Source: JAEXNA01 sp037189585 (GTDB lineage Bacteria; Vulcanimicrobiota; Xenobia; Xenobiales; JADMJV01). From it: a stretch of 64,000 nt of DNA. The notes beneath the pieces were generated by a model. That model ran no database searches and was not told the DNA's origin. It saw only the letters and a list, made by a program, of their open reading frames with translations. The stretch spans positions 1 through 64,000 of the forward strand of contig JBBCJA010000014.1 in the NCBI GenBank assembly GCA_037189585.1, written 5' to 3'. Positions 33,688-41,532 of the stretch are shown piece after piece. The stretch's first letter is position 1; each line of letters starts with the position of its first letter. The translations under genes and the position numbers were made by a program.

Positions 33688-34143
33688 ATGTCAAAAGAGA
33701 CCGATAAGCTGAAGAAGGAGATCCGCGCGGATCTCGAGTTGATGTGGGGGAGCCAGTCCGCCTCCAACACCCGAATTGAGGCGATAAGTCAAAGGATCGA
33801 GTCTCAAGCTGAGATGATCGCCGAGCAAGGGCACCAAATCGCTGAACAAGGGCACCAAATAGCTGAACAAGGGCGCCAGATCGCTGAACAGGGAAGAAAA
33901 ATCGCTGAGCACGGGCTCCAGATCGAGCGGCAGGCTTTGGCGATCGAAGCCTCCATGAAACACACCGCCGCGTTGGGGCGCGAGGTCGTGGCCTTGGGCG
34001 ACCAGATGGTGGGTCGCCTGCGCCAGTTCGACTACAAATTCGGCAAGCTTCTCGGGGCTCTGGAAAAAGATAGCGACAAGCGTTACCGCGCCTTAGAAAA
34101 GAGAGTCGCGCGCCTCGAACAAAAAGGCGACCCGGCTGCCTAA
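33688..34143 (+). CDS. Small coiled-coil protein with tandem heptads
   Basis: A 151-residue protein, highly charged and almost wholly alpha-helical. Residues 44-78 are five consecutive 7-residue repeats of the type IAEQGxQ, encoded by a 21-base tandem DNA repeat; hydrophobic Ile falls at one heptad position throughout. The flanks (IEAISQRIESQ, ALEKRVARLEQKGD) are also coiled-coil-like. Resembles small coiled-coil proteins annotated as t-SNARE-domain-like or DUF1640-like, by shape only. The start ATG 33688 is chosen because GAGG lies 8 bases upstream; in-frame ATGs at 33682 and 33604 are alternatives. Oligomeric scaffold is a reasonable guess. Confidence 0.65.
   Translation: MSKETDKLKKEIRADLELMWGSQSASNTRIEAISQRIESQAEMIAEQGHQIAEQGHQIAEQGRQIAEQGRKIAEHGLQIERQALAIEASMKHTAALGREVVALGDQMVGRLRQFDYKFGKLLGALEKDSDKRYRALEKRVARLEQKGDPAA
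33817..33921 (+). repeat. 21-base tandem repeat, five units, in coding sequence
   Basis: Units start at 33817, 33838, 33859, 33880 and 33901. The second differs from the first by two bases; later ones diverge more. A sixth degenerate unit may follow. Copy number could vary between strains without breaking the frame. Confidence 0.85.
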
Positions 34144-34165
34144 GGGCGACCCCACGGTCCCCTAC

Positions 34166-34458
34166 TTGCCACGGGCTTTTCTCGCCGTCGGCGACCTTCA
34201 TGGACATCTCGCGAGATTGGAACTTGCCCTGGACATCGCGCGGCGGTACGGCCTCCCTTTGCTTTCTTTCGGAGACATTTTCGGAGGAGATCAGGATATC
34301 TCTTGTCTTGAGCGACTTCGTCGTGAAGGCTGTCTGGTACTTCGAGGAAACCACGACCACTGGGCTGTCGAGCGTGCTGAACACTCACTGAGTGCGACGA
34401 TAATCTTGCCGCCGTGGATCTCGACCAGGGCCACCTGAAGTTTCTCTTTTGGGAATGA
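34166..34458 (+). pseudogene. Truncated, frameshifted metallophosphoesterase
   Basis: The frame from TTG 34166 begins with a convincing calcineurin-like phosphoesterase N-terminus: GDLHGH (metal ligands D and H), a GDIFGG segment where the family has GDxxDRG, and LRGNHDHW. After about codon 74 similarity stops in this frame, while the +1 frame from about 34397 encodes DDNLAAVDLDQGHLKFLFWE before TGA at 34456-34458, resembling the family's next helix. The rest of the domain, including later His ligands, is missing. A single indel plus 3' deletion explains it. A short functional product is unlikely. Confidence 0.6.
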
Positions 34459-34520
34459 TAGTACGATCGAACGGGTGAGAAGCGGCGGGAGTCGTGAGAG
34501 CGGTGGCGAAATATCCGAGA

Positions 34521-34715
34521 ATGGAGATATCTACGCCCTCAGACCCCTCTACGAACAATTTGCCCATTGTTCAGGTGATAGCCGTCGGTCTTCTCTGCGG
34601 CCTGCTCAGCTTCGGGTGCTTTTATAGCACCGCTAGAGGCAAGGCTAGCCAATCCTCTCACCAAGTAACTTCAACGGCTTCTCCCGAAGCTGTCGCGGTC
34701 AATCTGGAGCCGTAA
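34521..34715 (+). CDS. Small single-pass membrane protein
   Basis: About 64 residues from ATG 34521 (GTG 34494 adds nine). One hydrophobic helix (IVQVIAVGLLCGLLSFGCFY) in the middle, with a polar tail rich in Ser/Thr. The Cys after the helix is not in a clear lipobox. Its TAA is followed directly by the next ATG, so the pair is probably co-translated. No family recognised. Confidence 0.5.
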   Translation: MEISTPSDPSTNNLPIVQVIAVGLLCGLLSFGCFYSTARGKASQSSHQVTSTASPEAVAVNLEP

Positions 34716-35084
34716 ATGTCAGGATCAGAATTTTCCACCGAAACAGAGTTGGCGATGCTGATGGGCAGTCTGATGTTTGGCTGGACACTTTACAGCGTGA
34801 TGCGTATGGACCTTGACAGGCAGGCGACGGAGAAGAAACTTCGGCATGTATTCTTACCGTTCTGCTTTGTCGGGGCGCTCGCCATGGCTTCCTCCATGTG
34901 GTTGCATAGTACACTGTCCGGGGGAGCGATCTACTTCGGACTCTTCGCGTTCGGAACCTGTTGGCTCTTGCGATATCCCTTAGCGTACCTTTTCAGTTGG
35001 TATTGTCTTTCTCTTCGTTGGATGGAGAAAGCAATCACAAACCTGAAGGCCAGACTTCTGCGACGCAACCAAACAGACTTCTAG
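34716..35084 (+). CDS. Membrane protein of unknown function
   Basis: A 122-residue protein with about three hydrophobic segments (MLMGSLMFGWTLYSVM, FLPFCFVGALAMASSMWL, IYFGLFAFGTCWLLRYPLAYL) and a basic C-terminus. ATG directly abuts the stop of the preceding small membrane gene. No catalytic motif is seen. Confidence 0.55.
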   Translation: MSGSEFSTETELAMLMGSLMFGWTLYSVMRMDLDRQATEKKLRHVFLPFCFVGALAMASSMWLHSTLSGGAIYFGLFAFGTCWLLRYPLAYLFSWYCLSLRWMEKAITNLKARLLRRNQTDF

Positions 35085-35151
35085 AGAGCACTGGTTGCTA
35101 CCCAAACTTGTTGGATCAACCTCTTGCCAAAGACAGTGATGTTTTAAGTTG

Positions 35152-35595
35152 ATGAGACCCGATAGCGCCGAGATCCAGTTCTATCTTCGCTGTTCGTTTG
35201 TCATCTATCTCTTGTTTTGTACTTATCTCGCTTTTGTTCTGCGAAGGGTGGTCAAGGCGGCCCAGGAGCGCTTGCAAGACGGAACAGCCTGGGAACAACT
35301 CTGCATCAGTGTCATCTTTCCAAGAATTTTTGTATCCTCGGCTTTTCTTTTCGCGATTCCCATTGGTGCGTTTCATCTGACGTTCGGTCAATACAGCTCT
35401 TCAACGTTAAGTGAGAACCTAGTGGAAGTTCTTACCGTCTCCCTGTGCTCTGGAGCGGCTTCAGCCTTCATAGGCTCGCTCTTGGCTTTCATGCTGGCAG
35501 GCTCCACCCCCCGAAAAGTTTTACCCAGGGCCTACGGAGTGCTAGCGATTCCCTTCGCCTGGCTAGCCTGCGGGTTTACGGAAATGCTGCGTTGA
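35152..35595 (+). CDS. Membrane protein of unknown function
   Basis: A 147-residue protein with about four transmembrane helices (FVIYLLFCTYLAFVL, IFVSSAFLFAIPIGAFHL, GAASAFIGSLLAFMLAG, AYGVLAIPFAWLACGF). It follows the preceding membrane gene by 67 bases; base use here is a little more AT-rich than in neighbours. No ribosome-binding site of note. Third of three consecutive unrecognised membrane proteins, possibly one unit. Confidence 0.5.
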   Translation: MRPDSAEIQFYLRCSFVIYLLFCTYLAFVLRRVVKAAQERLQDGTAWEQLCISVIFPRIFVSSAFLFAIPIGAFHLTFGQYSSSTLSENLVEVLTVSLCSGAASAFIGSLLAFMLAGSTPRKVLPRAYGVLAIPFAWLACGFTEMLR

Positions 35596-35599
35596 TAGG

Positions 35600-36283
35600 C
35601 TAGAGAGCGTCGATGGCGCTGCGGAAGGCGGCGGTGGCTTGTGCTAGCGAGGTCGCTTCCAGGCCCGTGACCACGGCGCCGATGGTGATTCCGGCGGCTC
35701 CGGCTTGTTTGAGGTACGGGATCTGAGCCGGCTTGATGGCGCGCTGGGTGGGGATCAGGATCGGCATGGGAGATTTGCGGGCCAGGCGGGCGTAGCGGGC
35801 GAGGTCTTCTAAGTTCAGGTCGCCGCGGTACTGGTCGCGCGGGATGATGGAGGATTCGATCACGTCCACGCCCAGGTGGGCTAGAGATTTCACCAGCCAG
35901 GGCTCCCAGCTCGAATCGATGGCCACCATCTTCCCCATGTTGGGAAGCCCCAGGAACTCCGGAGGAGTGTAGCGGCAGAAGAGGTCCCAGAAGTCGAAGC
36001 CGAAGGACGAGATCTCCGCCAGGTCCTCGGGGCTCGGCTGTTTCTCCTCACCAGTTACCAGGCCCAGAGGGATGTCGCCGCAGATCGCCTTGATCTCGGA
36101 GATGACCGTTTTCTCCTCGGCCCAGGAGCCGAAGCGGGTGTCGGAGGCGAAGTGGTGACAGTTGATGTGGACCTTCAGGCACTGAGCTCCAGCCTCCACC
36201 GCCGCGCGGGCAAGCTCGGGGGAGTTCTTGGGCAGAGACACCATCAAGGTGAATCCGCCTTTCAGGACATCTAACAGCTTCAA
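35600..36283 (-). CDS. TIM-barrel protein, function unknown, coupled to smc
   Basis: A 227-residue soluble protein from TTG 36283, whose start overlaps the smc stop (TTGA) and has GGAG about 7 bases upstream. It has beta-alpha repeats typical of a phosphate-binding TIM barrel: GGFTLMVSLPKN, AAVEAGAQCLKVHIN, IPLGLVTGEE, FDFWDLFCRYTP, DVIESSII, PMPILIPTQRAI, then the C-terminal phosphate-site-like GAAGITIGAVVTG. It resembles ThiE/HisA/NanE-type sugar- or heterocycle-phosphate enzymes in shape, but I cannot choose among them. Longer upstream frames run antisense-free through smc and are rejected. Confidence 0.7.
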   Translation of the reverse strand: MKLLDVLKGGFTLMVSLPKNSPELARAAVEAGAQCLKVHINCHHFASDTRFGSWAEEKTVISEIKAICGDIPLGLVTGEEKQPSPEDLAEISSFGFDFWDLFCRYTPPEFLGLPNMGKMVAIDSSWEPWLVKSLAHLGVDVIESSIIPRDQYRGDLNLEDLARYARLARKSPMPILIPTQRAIKPAQIPYLKQAGAAGITIGAVVTGLEATSLAQATAAFRSAIDAL

Positions 36284-39200
36284 TTCAAGGCTCCTAACTT
36301 CTCTTCCACGTTGGCGAGCTCGACCGAGAGAACTTGCGACACGCCGGGCTCGAGCATAGTCACGCCGTAGAGGCGGTCGGCATACTCCATGGTTTTGCGG
36401 TTGTGGGTGACCACCAGAAACTGCGAGGAGGTGGAGAACTCCAAGAGGCGGGTGGCCACTTTCTCCACGTTCCGCTCGTCCAAGGGCGCGTCCAGCTCGT
36501 CGAGGATCACGATGGGCGACGGCTTGCAGGCCAGAAGCGACATCAAGAAAGCGATGGCGCAAAGGGCGCGCTCTCCAGACGACATCAACATCATGTTCTG
36601 CTGGCGCTTGCCTGGAGGGCAGGCCATGATCTCCACGCCGCTCTCCAGCACGTCCTCGGGGTCGCACAGCACCAGCTTGGCCTGTCCGCCACCGAAGAGG
36701 TCGGAGAAGAGGCGGCTGAAGGTGTCGTTGACCCGCTCGAAGGTGTCGGTAAAAAGGTGGGTGGTGGCCTGGTCCAGCTCGCGCATGATCTTCTGCAGCG
36801 ACTCTTTTCCCTCGGCGAGATCGATGATCTGAGTCTCGAGCCCGTTAAAGCGACCCGAAAGACGCTCGTAGTCTTCGCGAGCGCCCAGGTTGACCGCTCC
36901 AAAGTTGTCCAGGAAGTGCCTCAGCTGTCCCATGCGAGACTTGGCTCCGGTCAGCTCGGCCGGGCTCAAAGGGTCGGTCTGCTGGGCCTGCAAGAGCAGC
37001 TGCTCGGTGTCGGAGCGGCCGTCTCGCAGGCGGGCCAAGGAGTCTTCATACTGGGTGGTCACCTTAGTCTTCTCGAGCTCCAAGCGATGCTGCTCCCCAC
37101 TGTGCTTTTGCAGGGCGGAGTTGGCTCGGGCGAAGTCTTGGCGCATACTCTCGGCCTTCTCGTCGATGGCCTGATGGGCCAGACGCACCTGGCGAAGCTC
37201 CTCGGTCTTGGCCTCCACGCGTTTGACCAGCACCTCGGACTCTTGCTCCAAGCGCGTCGACTCGCCGTCTAGGGCGGACAGCCCCTCGCGGTTGCGGGCC
37301 AACTCTTGCTCGGCGCGGGCGCGGTCCGAGCGCAGGTCGGCCAGACGCTCTTCCTCGCGCTGGCGTTCCCGCTCCAGGTCGGCCAGCTTGTCGGCCGCTC
37401 TTTCCACTCGCATCTCGGCCTGCAGGCGCTCACCGCGAAGCGACTCTCGGCGCTGTCCCAGCTCGTCCTCCTGTTGCTTGAAGCCGGCGAGCTCACTCTC
37501 GATGGAAGCCAGGGTGCTCACGATCCGCTCGGCTTCCGAAATTCGTTCGTTGCCGCGGCGCGCGCGCTCTGTCCGACGCTCGTCGAGTTTTTCCAGCTCT
37601 CCGGTCAGGCGAGTTTTCTCGGCTAAAAGACGCTCTTTTTGGCGCGAGCGCTCCTGGTCTTGGGCTCGACCCTGAACCAGGATGGCGGCGAGCTCTTGCA
37701 GGCGTTCTTGGCGACGACCCAGAGCTTCCTCGGCTTCTTTCAAGCCGTTCTGCAGCTTCTCGATACGGTTGACCACCCCGTGCGAAGCCTTCTCCAGGGC
37801 GATCAGGTCTTGCTTGGCCTGCATCAGCTTGGAGCGGGCGGCCAACACCCCGGACGAGTCGTTGCGCTTGGCTCCGCCGGTCAGCGCTCCGGAGGGGTTG
37901 AGATACTCGCCGCCCCGCGTCACGATGTGGGGGCGTTGACCTTGGCAGCGTTCGTACATGGCCATGGCACAGGCCATGTCGTCCATCACCACGGTGCGTC
38001 CCAGGATCTGCTCTAGAACGGGCTCGATGTTGGAAGGGAAGTCGAGAAGGTCGAGGGCCCATCCCACCACGCCGCGCCGGTCGGGAAGGTCGGGGCGCCG
38101 TCCGCCGCGACGCGGTAGGTCCAGCGGCCAGAAGGTGGCGCGACCGTTGCGCTCGCGCTTGAGCTGCTCGACAAGCTCGGAGGCGGTGCGCTTGTCGCGG
38201 GTGACGATGTTGTTGACCGCTCCGCCCAGGGCCGCCTCGAACGCGACCTCCAGCCCGTCCGGGACTTTGACCAGCTCTCCCAACAGCCCCACCACGCCGG
38301 GATGTCCGGAGCGCATGACGGAGCGCACGGCGGGCGGCAAGGAGCTGTGGTCGACAGCCAGCGCCTCCAGCTCGGCGATGCGACCGACCAACGGACGGCG
38401 ATGACTCTCCAGCTCGCGGCCGTTTTTGATCTGTTCCTCGAGGTCTTTCTGCAGAGCCGCGCGACGGTTTTTCAGCTTCTCCGCCGACTCCTCGACTTCG
38501 GCCCGCTCTTTCTCCAGAACCTCGAGATCGAAAAACTCCGCCGTCTCTCCCATCTCTTCGCTGGAGCTCTCCGAGTCGGAAAGCTCCATCCGACGAAACT
38601 CGAGCTCCTCCTGGCGGTCTTTGTCGGCGTTCTCCTCGGCTTCGTCCCGGGTCGCCTCCTCGCGCAACAGCTGTTGACGCTTGATCAGACTGTCGCGGCG
38701 TTGGCGCAACTCGGCAGCGGGCTCTCCTCCCGCTTCCTGGGGCAAGCGAGCCAGCTCCTCGCAGATAAGTTCGAGATGCTGGCGGGCGCGGGTCTGCTCC
38801 TCGGTCAGCTCCACTCGGCGACCGGACAGCTCGTTGAGCCGCTCCATCTGATTCTGCACGCGATCAGCCCCGGTGACCAGGACCTGATCGGCCTGGCGCA
38901 GGCTCTCATCGATCTGGCGGCGGCGCTCGACCAAGGACTCCTTGGCAGCCGTTGTCGCGCCGGTGCGCTCGCGCAGGGCGGAGAGCTCGGCCGAGATCTT
39001 CTCCCGCTCGCGGTCGGCCTTCTCTTTCTCGGCGGCGAAGCCGTCCATAGCGTTGCGGGCCGCCTCTTCGCGTTGGCGAGCGTCGGCCATCAGGGCTTCC
39101 AGGTCCTCCACCTGCTGGGTCAGCTCCTGAGCCTGAGCCCGTAGGGTGACCACGTCGTGCAACGCCACCCGACGCTCCAGGTTGCCTAGCTCGTCCTTGC

Positions 39201-39852
39201 TGGACTGGTAGCGCTCGTAGCGCTGCAGCTGCTTTTTGCTCTCTCCCAACTGCTCTCCGACCTCGCGCAGAATATCGCGCAGGCGGACCAGGTTGTCGTC
39301 GGTCTGGTCGAGCTTTCGCTGGGCTTCTTTCTTGCGGTAGCGGTAACGGTTGACGGAGGCGGTCTCCTCCAGCATCATCCGTCGGTCCTTGGGATCCGAG
39401 GAGAGAACGCGGTCAACCTCTTTGCCGCCCAAGACGGAGAAACTTCCCGGACCGATCCCCGAGCCCATCAGCATCTCGTGGATGTCTTTGAGGCGACAGG
39501 TGGTGCCGTTGATGGCAAATCTCGAGCCACCGTCGCGGGTCAGGCGGCGGGTGATGCCCACCTCGGCCAGGTCCACCGGCAGCTTGGCGTCGCTGTTGTC
39601 AAAGACCGCGGTGACCTCGGCGTAAGGGGCGGGCGCCTTCTCCGGGGTTCCCGCGAAGATCAGCTCCTCGAGCTTGGTGGCCCGCAGCGCCTTGACCTGA
39701 GATTCGCCCAGACAAAAGCGAATGGCGTCGGTCAGATTGCTCTTACCGCTGCCGTTGGGACCGACCACGGCCATGAACCCGTGGGGAAACTCGATGACCG
39801 TTTTCTTGGAGAATGTCTTGAAGCCATAAAGCTCGAGACGCTTCAGATACAC
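36280..39852 (-). CDS. smc: Chromosome segregation ATPase SMC
   Basis: A 1190-residue structural-maintenance-of-chromosomes protein. N-terminal ATPase half: LYGFKTFSKKTVIEF and Walker A GPNGSGKSN (residues 31-39). About 170-500 and 670-1020 are long coiled coils, separated by a hinge (about 500-640: HPGVVGLLGELVKVPDGLEVAFEAALGG in part, and AVNNIVTRD). The C-terminal half has signature LMSSGERALCAIAF and Walker B IVILDELDAPLD. It compacts and segregates the nucleoid with ScpA/ScpB, which are not in the window. Full normal length. The gene is divergent from the zinc-ribbon protein and coupled at its 3' end to a TIM-barrel gene. Confidence 0.97.
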   Translation of the reverse strand: MYLKRLELYGFKTFSKKTVIEFPHGFMAVVGPNGSGKSNLTDAIRFCLGESQVKALRATKLEELIFAGTPEKAPAPYAEVTAVFDNSDAKLPVDLAEVGITRRLTRDGGSRFAINGTTCRLKDIHEMLMGSGIGPGSFSVLGGKEVDRVLSSDPKDRRMMLEETASVNRYRYRKKEAQRKLDQTDDNLVRLRDILREVGEQLGESKKQLQRYERYQSSKDELGNLERRVALHDVVTLRAQAQELTQQVEDLEALMADARQREEAARNAMDGFAAEKEKADREREKISAELSALRERTGATTAAKESLVERRRQIDESLRQADQVLVTGADRVQNQMERLNELSGRRVELTEEQTRARQHLELICEELARLPQEAGGEPAAELRQRRDSLIKRQQLLREEATRDEAEENADKDRQEELEFRRMELSDSESSSEEMGETAEFFDLEVLEKERAEVEESAEKLKNRRAALQKDLEEQIKNGRELESHRRPLVGRIAELEALAVDHSSLPPAVRSVMRSGHPGVVGLLGELVKVPDGLEVAFEAALGGAVNNIVTRDKRTASELVEQLKRERNGRATFWPLDLPRRGGRRPDLPDRRGVVGWALDLLDFPSNIEPVLEQILGRTVVMDDMACAMAMYERCQGQRPHIVTRGGEYLNPSGALTGGAKRNDSSGVLAARSKLMQAKQDLIALEKASHGVVNRIEKLQNGLKEAEEALGRRQERLQELAAILVQGRAQDQERSRQKERLLAEKTRLTGELEKLDERRTERARRGNERISEAERIVSTLASIESELAGFKQQEDELGQRRESLRGERLQAEMRVERAADKLADLERERQREEERLADLRSDRARAEQELARNREGLSALDGESTRLEQESEVLVKRVEAKTEELRQVRLAHQAIDEKAESMRQDFARANSALQKHSGEQHRLELEKTKVTTQYEDSLARLRDGRSDTEQLLLQAQQTDPLSPAELTGAKSRMGQLRHFLDNFGAVNLGAREDYERLSGRFNGLETQIIDLAEGKESLQKIMRELDQATTHLFTDTFERVNDTFSRLFSDLFGGGQAKLVLCDPEDVLESGVEIMACPPGKRQQNMMLMSSGERALCAIAFLMSLLACKPSPIVILDELDAPLDERNVEKVATRLLEFSTSSQFLVVTHNRKTMEYADRLYGVTMLEPGVSQVLSVELANVEEKLGALN

Positions 39853-40036
39853 GCTAACAAACCTACCCTTACCTACAGAAGGGCAAATTTTTCTAAAGTA
39901 TTCATGGAAAATCCTTCAATCATGAGGCAGAGGGTGGCGTCAATGCGAGTAGAGGATACGGAATAGAGGGCAAGTGGGGCGGATTTTGGAGAAGCCTTGG
40001 AGAAGCGCTGGAGACTTTTTGCCTAGGGGGACGAAC

Positions 40037-40951
40037 TTGACTCAACAATCCGACACATTGGTTGCCGACGAGCATGGCAATTTCGATTCACCGGTTTTAC
40101 AGAGCTTGCAAGAGGTTTGGGATGATTACGATCAGCAAACGGTGGAGGCCGGAGAGGTTTTGCGCGTGATCGGCAACGTCGAAGCTTACGTGAAAGGCCA
40201 GATCGAGCAGATGGAGCGAGGCGCCGAGTCGCCCGAGGTGAACCCGAACGATCCCAATCGATTGGCTATCCTTAGCAGTTTTCACGACCATCTGCGTGGT
40301 TTAGAGCTGATGCGCTCCTTCTTCGACTCAGAGGACGACGGCGCGGTGGAGGAAGGATTTCAAATTATTCAGACAGCCACCAACCTGATGGTAAGGGGCT
40401 TTCAAGGCCTGGTGGAGGAAGCTGAACTGGTGGCTCCCAAGCTGTGCATCCGTTGTCAGTCTGAAAACGATCAGCAGGCCACGAATTGTCGCCAGTGTGG
40501 GACCATCTTACCGGTTTTGACCGAGCTCGCCGAAAAGCCGTTGATAGGGATCGACGGCAATGAACAGGATGAGAATGCGGAAACCACACCAAATTTCATC
40601 GAGGTCTCTGACGCTCACCAAAGCTGGAAATCCGGTCATCTGCCAGCTGAGCAGTTCGTGGATAAGTTGGAGACAGTGCGCGCGCGCCAACTGGCTGAGC
40701 ATCAGTCAACCCTTGTCGCTTACCGAGAATCCGAGCAAGCCGGTTCCGATGGAGAGCAGTTGCGGGCTTTGGAGAACCTGGTTCGCAGTATCGAGCGAGG
40801 CGTGGAGGCCCTGGACGCCATGGCTCAGGCCGTCGAAGACGGCCATCAAGCAGGTGTGGAGGATGGCTTTAGTGACTTCGCTGAAGCCACCATAGAGTTG
40901 CTGGCCGCCCAGAAAGAGCTTGGTGAGGACAGCGATGGCGAAGAAGCTTAG
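40037..40951 (+). CDS. Acidic zinc-ribbon protein, function unknown
   Basis: A 304-residue acidic, mostly helical soluble protein with a central four-cysteine zinc ribbon (CIRCQSENDQQATNCRQCG, CxxC...CxxC) at about residue 135-153 between two similar helical halves; both halves contain long stretches like FHDHLRGLELMRSFF and LRALENLVRSIERGVEALDAM. TTG 40037 is chosen as start because AGGGGG lies 6 bases upstream; an upstream GTG at 39974 has none. Divergent from smc. No family recognised; a scaffold or nucleic-acid-associated role is only a guess. Confidence 0.65.
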   Translation: MTQQSDTLVADEHGNFDSPVLQSLQEVWDDYDQQTVEAGEVLRVIGNVEAYVKGQIEQMERGAESPEVNPNDPNRLAILSSFHDHLRGLELMRSFFDSEDDGAVEEGFQIIQTATNLMVRGFQGLVEEAELVAPKLCIRCQSENDQQATNCRQCGTILPVLTELAEKPLIGIDGNEQDENAETTPNFIEVSDAHQSWKSGHLPAEQFVDKLETVRARQLAEHQSTLVAYRESEQAGSDGEQLRALENLVRSIERGVEALDAMAQAVEDGHQAGVEDGFSDFAEATIELLAAQKELGEDSDGEEA

Positions 40952-41104
40952 GAGGCTGTCGAAGTAGTCTCCTAGAGGGAAGTGGATTATTAGAGTTTTA
41001 ACATTTTTGTCACACGTTGAGGGCGTGAATTTGCGGTCGCATTACGGAGTCGGGGTATTCTAACTACAGAACGAAACACTTCGAATAAAGGAAGGTACTC
41101 CACA

Positions 41105-41389
41105 ATGCTCCTCAATTCACTCCTCAACCCCTCCAGCCTGGGTAAACTTATTCTTCGTCCCCGTTGCCCTCGCATCCGTCGCGGCCGTTGCCAAGGAAAT
41201 CGTCGTTGCCGTCCCCACCAGCATCACCACAATCCTTGCCAGTGCCGTCGTCGCCGCCCGGGTGGCTGCGTGCAACCCTTCTTCCGTCCCGGGCACTGTG
41301 TGAAGCCCGGTTTCATCAAGCCCCACTGCGGCTTTCATGGTGGACACCAGTGCCACAACCACTTTTTCAATCCCCCTTGCTTTCGTTAA
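41105..41389 (+). CDS. Cys/His-rich small basic protein
   Basis: A 94-residue protein with ten Cys and ten His spread across residues 20-92, many Arg and Pro, and a hydrophobic Leu-rich start (MLLNSLLNPSSLGKLIL). Motifs such as HQHHHNPCQC, PGHCVKPGF, KPHCGFHGGHQCHNHFF suggest dense metal binding or multiple disulfides. A good ribosome-binding site (GGAAGG) and a very strong dedicated terminator show it is a real, probably highly expressed monocistronic gene. It could be a metal-storage protein, a disulfide-rich surface or coat protein, or a precursor peptide; sequence alone does not decide. No known metallothionein spacing is obvious. Confidence 0.7.
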   Translation: MLLNSLLNPSSLGKLILRPRCPRIRRGRCQGNRRCRPHQHHHNPCQCRRRRPGGCVQPFFRPGHCVKPGFIKPHCGFHGGHQCHNHFFNPPCFR

Positions 41390-41407
41390 TTTCATCGCCA
41401 TAGGAAT

Positions 41408-41442
41408 AAAAACGGCGACAGAACAGCTCTGTCGCCGTTTTT
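41408..41442 (+). terminator. Strong rho-independent terminator
   Basis: A perfect 14-bp stem (41408-41421 with 41429-41442), 7-base loop, ending in TTTTTATTT. It isolates the Cys/His-rich gene from the following operon. Confidence 0.95.
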
Positions 41443-41532
41443 ATTTCTATGGGCCTTGGGAGCGATACCCGCGGACTAGCGAGGAACGCTCCCTCCAAGC
41501 CTGAAGACCTCAAGGGAAGGGGGGTCTGTCCA

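Noticed and set aside
33817..33921. Possible CRISPR array
   Set aside because: Units are contiguous 21-base repeats without spacers and keep the reading frame of a coiled coil.
34459..34520. Additional coding after the broken phosphoesterase
   Set aside because: Only short frames without similarity; treated as gap before the small membrane genes.
36284..36667. N-terminal extension of the TIM-barrel gene
   Set aside because: It overlaps the conserved C-terminal ATPase half of smc, and its translation is a low-complexity Arg-rich shadow.
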